Shown here one piece after another: positions 59,462 through 64,000 of a stretch of DNA of 64,000 nt. A program made the position numbers and the translations under genes. Source of the DNA: Rodentibacter genomosp. 2 (lineage in GTDB: Bacteria > Pseudomonadota > Gammaproteobacteria > Enterobacterales > Pasteurellaceae); assembly GCA_001999425.1 (NCBI GenBank), contig MLHP01000016.1, positions 1 through 64,000 on the forward strand. The letters run 5' to 3'. The notes beneath the pieces were generated by a model. It was not told the DNA's origin. It saw only the letters and a program-made list of their open reading frames with translations, and searched no databases. Numbering within the stretch: the stretch's first letter is position 1; each line of letters opens with the position of its first letter.

Positions 59462-60757
59462 ATGAAAAGCCCTGACAAAAACGCTCTTGTAAAAGATACC
59501 TTGGTTCTTATTTTAGCCGGTGGACGCGGCTCACGTCTTCATGAATTAACCGATAAACGAGCTAAACCTGCACTCTATTTTGGCGGTAATCGTCGCATTA
59601 TTGATTTTGCTCTATCAAATTGTATTAATTCCGGCTTAAATCGGATTGGTGTTGTGACACAATATGCGGCGCATTCCTTATTACGCCATTTACAAACCGG
59701 TTGGTCATTTTTGCCACAGGAACGCGGTGAATTTGTGGATATGCTTCCTGCCCGTCAACAAATTGACGATACAACTTGGTATCGCGGTACGGCTGATGCG
59801 GTTTATCAAAATATGGCGATTATTCGTGATCACTATTGTCCGAAATATATTTTAATTTTGGCGGGAGATCATATTTATAAGCAAGATTACAGTGTGATGT
59901 TGATGGATCATATAACCAGTGGTGCAAAATGTACCGTCGGTTGTATTGAAGTTCCCCGTTCGGAAGCTCATGAATTTGGTGTGATGGCGGTAAACGAAAA
60001 CTTAAAAGTGAAAGCATTTGTTGAAAAACCGAAAGATCCGCCTGCGATGGTTGGTAAGCCCGATATATCGCTTGCCTCAATGGGAATTTATGTATTTGAT
60101 GCGGATTATCTTTATAAAATGCTAGAGTGTGAGGTGCATAAGCCGCAAACCAGTCATGATTTTGGCAAGGATATATTACCGAGATGTTTAACGGAAGAAA
60201 CGCTTTATGCCCACCCATTCAGCCGTTCTTGCATGGGACGTAATACGGAAGGGGAAATTTATTGGCGCGATGTGGGAACACTGGATAGCTTTTGGCAATC
60301 CAATATTGATTTAGTATCGGAAAGACCACAATTGGATATTTATGATCAAAGTTGGCCGATTCGTGGTAATCCGGTACAGGCATATCCTTCAAAATTTTTC
60401 TATAAAAATGCGAATATTCGTCCGGTTGATAATTCTTTAATTGGTGGCGGTTGCGTCATTACGGATGCGTCCATTAATTATTCCGTGCTTTTTGATCGCA
60501 TCAAAATTGAAGAAGGTTCCCGTATTGATCATTGTGTTATCTTACCGGAAGTGGAAATCGGTAAAAATTGTACTTTAAGAAATTGTATTGTTGATCGTAA
60601 TTGCAAAATTCCTGACGGTATGCGAATCGGTTTTGATATCGAAGAAGATAGAAAACATTTCCGAATAAGTTCTACAGGCAAAGTCATTTTAGTTACTCAT
60701 AGTATGCTGCAAAGATTGAAGGGAGAGGACGTTGCTTCGGAAGAGCATTTAGACTAA
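59462..60757 (+). CDS. glgC: Glucose-1-phosphate adenylyltransferase GlgC
   Basis: GlgC makes ADP-glucose, the committed and regulated step of glycogen synthesis. The 431-residue protein has the nucleotidyltransferase loop LILAGGRGSRLHELTDKRAKPA (including Lys of the allosteric/activator region), GTADAVYQN, AGDHIYKQDY, FVEKPKDPP, and a C-terminal left-handed beta helix. It starts 21 bases after glgX. Confidence 0.97.
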   Translation: MKSPDKNALVKDTLVLILAGGRGSRLHELTDKRAKPALYFGGNRRIIDFALSNCINSGLNRIGVVTQYAAHSLLRHLQTGWSFLPQERGEFVDMLPARQQIDDTTWYRGTADAVYQNMAIIRDHYCPKYILILAGDHIYKQDYSVMLMDHITSGAKCTVGCIEVPRSEAHEFGVMAVNENLKVKAFVEKPKDPPAMVGKPDISLASMGIYVFDADYLYKMLECEVHKPQTSHDFGKDILPRCLTEETLYAHPFSRSCMGRNTEGEIYWRDVGTLDSFWQSNIDLVSERPQLDIYDQSWPIRGNPVQAYPSKFFYKNANIRPVDNSLIGGGCVITDASINYSVLFDRIKIEEGSRIDHCVILPEVEIGKNCTLRNCIVDRNCKIPDGMRIGFDIEEDRKHFRISSTGKVILVTHSMLQRLKGEDVASEEHLD

Positions 60758-60763
60758 TAAACG

Positions 60764-60796
60764 GAAAAGTGCGGTTGAAATTGACCGCACTTTGTT
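60764..60796 (+). terminator. Uptake-signal dyad between glgC and glgA
   Basis: Opposed uptake signals at 60767-60775 and 60784-60792 form a 10-bp stem (AAAGTGCGGT with ACCGCACTTT) with an 8-base loop, starting 9 bases after the glgC stop and followed by GTTAATTAAATTT. It resembles other uptake-signal terminators, but lacks a long T run and lies inside the operon, so partial read-through is likely. Confidence 0.7.
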
Positions 60797-60870
60797 AATT
60801 AAATTTCTCCTGATTTTGATTAAACAATAAAGTTGGGAGCGTTGTTTATCGTTAAAAAATAGGATATCTA

Positions 60871-62298
60871 ATGAAAGTATTACATGTTTGCTCGGAACTC
60901 TATCCCCTATTAAAAACAGGGGGGCTTGCCGATGTTATTGGCGCGCTGCCTTTTGCTCAACAACAGATAGGGATAGATACAAGAATTTTATTGCCGGCTT
61001 ATCCTGCTATTTGTCGGGGTATTGGCGAAACTCATATTGTTGCGGAGTTTGATAATTTTGCGGGGCATGTGATATTACGCTATGGCGAACACAAGGGCGT
61101 GGGGGTTTATTTAATTGATGCGCCACATTTATATGATCGTGAGGGCAATCCTTATCACGATATAAATTACAATGACTATGCGGATAACTATAAACGTTTT
61201 GCTTTGTTAGGGTGGGTGGGGGCTGAATTGTCCACCGGACTTGATTCATGGTGGCGTGCTGAAATTGTACATGCGCATGACTGGCATGCCGGACTTACCG
61301 CAGCGTATTTGTTTAATAAAGGAAAACCGGCAAAATCCGTTTTTACTATTCATAATTTAGCTTATCAAGGGATATTTCATCATCGTCACTTATATGAAAT
61401 TGGGCTACCGGAAGGAATGTTCCACATAAATGGTCTGGAATTATTTGGTCAAATATCTTATTTAAAAGCCGGTTTATATTATTCTGATGTGGTTACTGCC
61501 GTGAGTCCGACTTATGCTCAAGAAATTACCACGGAAGAATTTGCTTATGGTTTACAAGGTCTGTTAAGCGGATTGCATACACAGGGAAGATTGCTCGGTA
61601 TTTTAAATGGCGTTGATGAAAAAATTTGGCATCCGAGCTGTGATGGATATATCCAGTATCACTACAAACAAAAATCTATGGAAGGGAAAAAGAAAAATAA
61701 ATTGGCACTTCAGGCCTACTTCAATTTACCGGTAAGTAATGCATTACTTTTTGTTATGGTAACCCGTTTAACAGAGCAAAAAGGTGTTGATTTGTTAGTT
61801 GAGAGTGCGGACGAAATTGTTAAACAAGGCGGGCAACTTGTCATTCTCGGTTCAGGTTCTGCCCATTTGGAAGAGGCTATTCGTCGGCTTTCTACCACTT
61901 ACCCTCAAAATATCGCAGTGAAAATCGGATATGACGAAGCACTTTCCCATTTGATGATAGCAGGCGGAGATGTGATTTTAGTGCCAAGCCGTTTTGAACC
62001 TTGCGGCTTAACCCAACTTTACGGCTTGCAATATGGGACGTTACCGCTGGTAAGAAAAACAGGAGGGCTAGCCGATACCGTTGTAAACAGTACGTCGGAA
62101 AACATCAAAAAGCATACTGCAACAGGCTTTATTTTTGACCATGCGAATCCGGAGGAACTTCGTTGTTGCTTACAAGAGGCTTTTGTTCTCTGGCAAGAGC
62201 CTCGTACATGGGCAATGATTCAACGCAATGCAATGGAACAAGATTTTAGTTGGCGTAAAGTTGCCAAAGAATATTTTAGTCTATATCAGCGTTTATAA
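60871..62298 (+). CDS. glgA: Glycogen synthase GlgA
   Basis: GlgA extends glycogen from ADP-glucose. The 475-residue GT5 enzyme has the N-terminal ADP-glucose loop with Lys15 (LLKTGGLADV), HAHDWHAGL, and the C-terminal PSRFEPCGLTQLYGLQYGT and RKTGGLADTV motifs. The 113-base spacer after glgC carries an uptake-signal hairpin. Confidence 0.97.
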   Translation: MKVLHVCSELYPLLKTGGLADVIGALPFAQQQIGIDTRILLPAYPAICRGIGETHIVAEFDNFAGHVILRYGEHKGVGVYLIDAPHLYDREGNPYHDINYNDYADNYKRFALLGWVGAELSTGLDSWWRAEIVHAHDWHAGLTAAYLFNKGKPAKSVFTIHNLAYQGIFHHRHLYEIGLPEGMFHINGLELFGQISYLKAGLYYSDVVTAVSPTYAQEITTEEFAYGLQGLLSGLHTQGRLLGILNGVDEKIWHPSCDGYIQYHYKQKSMEGKKKNKLALQAYFNLPVSNALLFVMVTRLTEQKGVDLLVESADEIVKQGGQLVILGSGSAHLEEAIRRLSTTYPQNIAVKIGYDEALSHLMIAGGDVILVPSRFEPCGLTQLYGLQYGTLPLVRKTGGLADTVVNSTSENIKKHTATGFIFDHANPEELRCCLQEAFVLWQEPRTWAMIQRNAMEQDFSWRKVAKEYFSLYQRL

Positions 62299-62538
62299 TG
62301 ATGATTAAAAAACGCTCAAATAAATATAAAATTTGGTTGTTTTTTAACTAATAAAGGCTAAAATCTACGCGTTTTTTATGGGGCTAGATGCTTTATAGTT
62401 AATTCACAAGAATGTTTAGAAAATAGGCGTGTCATTTTTGAGATGTAGTATTTTTTAATGCCTACTTGATTTGTGATGGAATTTTATATTGTTTAGCTAT
62501 CTCTCCTGTTTCTCATTTTTTAATAGAGGTTTATTACC
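62299..62538 (+). other. Spacer between glgA and glgP
   Basis: A 240-base AT-rich gap without a gene. A loose inverted repeat, AAAAAACGC (62307-62315) and GCGTTTTTT (62369-62377), encloses 53 bases and may form a weak terminator. An AGAGG ribosome site lies just before the glgP start. A separate glgP promoter could lie here, but none stands out. Confidence 0.4.
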
Positions 62539-64000
62539 ATGATAATGGATAATTTTGATTCTCCATTTCTTTATAATCATCCTAAATTGGATGTTCAAGA
62601 ACTAAAAAAATCTATCGTTTATAAATTAATTTTTGCTATTGGTCGTTCACCGCGGGAAGCAAGTAAGCGGGATTGGTTAAATGCAACCTTATATGCGGTA
62701 CGGGATCTTGTTACCGAAGGTTGGATTACTGCTGCGCGTCAAGCACGTACTGAAGGTGCTCGGCGGGTTCATTATCTTTCAATGGAGTTTTTAATCGGAC
62801 GCACACTATCTAATGCACTGATTGCCGAAGATGTTTATGATTTAACGAAAGAAGCGTTGAATGAACTTAATGTCGATTTAGAAGAAATTATTGCAAAAGA
62901 AGTGGATCCTGGGTTAGGAAATGGCGGTTTAGGACGTTTGGCAGCCTGCTTTATGGATTCTATCGCTACACTTGGTTTGCCGGGAATGGGATATGGAATT
63001 CGTTATGAATACGGTATGTTCCGTCAAAAAATCGAAGACGGTCAGCAAGTAGAGCGCCCTGACGCGTGGTTGGAAAAAGGGGCTCCGTGGGAGTTTTTAC
63101 GTTTGTCCAAGCGTTTCCATGTTGCTTTTGGCGGTAATATCCATTTTGAAAGTGGAAAATGTATATGGAATCCACAGGAAAAAGTCACCGCACTTGCTTA
63201 TGATCAAATGATTCCGGGTTATAAAAATGATTCGGCGGCGACTTTACGTTTGTGGTCTGCTCATGGCGGTGAAATGTTTAATCTTGCGGAATTTAATCGT
63301 GGAGAGCACTTGGCTGCGGTAGAGGCTCGTGCCTCCAGCCGCAATTTATCGCGGGTTCTTTATCCTGATGATTCCACCTGGAATGGGCGAGAGTTGCGTT
63401 TACGTCAGGAATATTTTTTGGTGTCGGCATCCCTACAAGATATTATTCGACGTCATAAGCGTGTTCACAATAGCCTTGAAAATTTAGCCGATAAAGTTGT
63501 GATTCACTTGAACGATACTCATCCCGCCTTAGCGATTCCGGAATTAATGCGAATATTGGTAGATGAGGATGGTTTTGAGTGGGAAACCGCATGGGATATG
63601 ACACACCGTATTTTCTCTTACACTTGTCATACACTAATGTCGGAAGCGCTAGAAACTTGGCCGGTAGAGATGATGGCAAAAGTCTTGCCACGTCATTTAC
63701 AAATGATTTTTGACATTAATGACCACTTTTTAGAATACGTGCGGACTTACATTACAACGGATAATGAGTTTATTCGTCGTGTATCACTTATCGAAGAAGG
63801 TTATCAACGCAAAGTACGTATGGGATGGTTATCAGTGGTCGGTTCACACAAAGTTAACGGTGTAGCGGCAATCCATTCCGATTTGATGGTGAAATCCACA
63901 TTTGCTGATTTTGCACGTATTTATCCGGAACGTTTTACCAATGTGACGAACGGTATTACGCCTCGCCGTTGGTTGGCTGTGGCAAACCCTCAATTAGCCA
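62539..64000 (+). CDS. glgP: Glycogen phosphorylase GlgP, N-terminal part
   Basis: GlgP releases glucose 1-phosphate from glycogen ends using pyridoxal phosphate. The frame is open from ATG 62539 to the window edge (487 codons of an expected 815 or so). Conserved stretches are HYLSMEFLIGRTLSNAL near residue 75, GLGNGGLGRLAACFMDS near 126, YGIRYEYGMFRQ, and HLNDTHPALAIPELMR; the sequence reaches FTNVTNGITPRRW at the edge. The PLP lysine lies beyond the window. ATG 62545 is an alternative start, but the ribosome-site spacing favours 62539. Confidence 0.95.
   Translation, partial: MIMDNFDSPFLYNHPKLDVQELKKSIVYKLIFAIGRSPREASKRDWLNATLYAVRDLVTEGWITAARQARTEGARRVHYLSMEFLIGRTLSNALIAEDVYDLTKEALNELNVDLEEIIAKEVDPGLGNGGLGRLAACFMDSIATLGLPGMGYGIRYEYGMFRQKIEDGQQVERPDAWLEKGAPWEFLRLSKRFHVAFGGNIHFESGKCIWNPQEKVTALAYDQMIPGYKNDSAATLRLWSAHGGEMFNLAEFNRGEHLAAVEARASSRNLSRVLYPDDSTWNGRELRLRQEYFLVSASLQDIIRRHKRVHNSLENLADKVVIHLNDTHPALAIPELMRILVDEDGFEWETAWDMTHRIFSYTCHTLMSEALETWPVEMMAKVLPRHLQMIFDINDHFLEYVRTYITTDNEFIRRVSLIEEGYQRKVRMGWLSVVGSHKVNGVAAIHSDLMVKSTFADFARIYPERFTNVTNGITPRRWLAVANPQLA

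Noticed and set aside
62307-62377. Inverted repeat AAAAAACGC/GCGTTTTTT as a riboswitch or strong terminator before glgP
   Set aside because: The 53-base loop is too long and the stem too AT-rich for a confident structure; listed only as part of the spacer.

Overview
The window is a chromosomal segment from a member of the Pasteurellaceae, most likely close to Haemophilus/Aggregatibacter. The main evidence is at least 34 exact copies of the Haemophilus-type DNA uptake signal sequence AAGTGCGGT, on both strands, both inside genes and as inverted pairs in terminators. Supporting evidence is the low G+C, the Haemophilus-like proteins (FtsZ with an insertion near its N-terminus, FtsI, PheA, GlgX), and the artPIQM-gmhA-secreted DNA ligase neighbourhood. 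No rRNA, tRNA, CRISPR array or prophage was seen.

Layout. (1) 1-4235: the C-terminal 1,410 codons of a trimeric autotransporter adhesin built from repeated collagen-like NGKDG blocks. It is followed by a terminator and a decayed IS200/IS605 transposase (about 4411-4874). (2) 4981-13204: miaB, a secreted ATP-dependent DNA ligase (minus strand), gmhA, the arginine ABC transporter artPIQM behind a tandem ARG-box operator, a small zinc-ribbon membrane protein, and a short CstA-type transporter with a CRP site. (3) 13336-31774: the whole division and cell wall cluster, mraZ-rsmH-ftsL-ftsI-murE-murF-mraY-murD-ftsW-murG-murC-ddlB-ftsQ-ftsA-ftsZ-lpxC. It has three 10-bp-spaced MraZ boxes in front, and terminator-like hairpins after mraZ and after mraY. 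(4) 31820-34682: ushA and pheA. (5) 34745-46116: a divergent D-glucuronate catabolic locus. The minus arm is a TRAP membrane pair, a GH31 glycosidase, a UxuR-like GntR regulator and uxuA. The plus arm is a TRAP binding protein, kdgK, an SDR-type fructuronate reductase, uxaC and eda. A CRP site and UxuR-like palindromes lie between the arms. (6) 46120-51303: a PhnA/YjdM-like protein, then the L-lactate genes lldP and lutABC, all on the minus strand. (7) 51526-54284: hda, uraA and upp on the minus strand. (8) 54575-64000: a glycogen operon, malQ remnant-glgB-glgX-glgC-glgA-glgP, with glgP running off the window.

How the parts fit. The uronate locus encodes every step from imported glucuronate to pyruvate and glyceraldehyde-3-phosphate: UxaC, SDR reductase, UxuA, KdgK, Eda. 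It has no galacturonate branch. The GH31 enzyme inside that operon is the least expected gene and suggests that an alpha-glycoside is imported and cleaved in the cytoplasm. The glycogen operon retains branching, debranching, ADP-glucose synthesis, synthase and phosphorylase genes. Its first gene, malQ, has lost its entire catalytic barrel through an in-frame internal deletion, leaving about 200 codons that end 10 bases before glgB. Several operons (cstA, uronate, possibly lldP and glg) carry CRP-like sites, consistent with carbon-starvation control.
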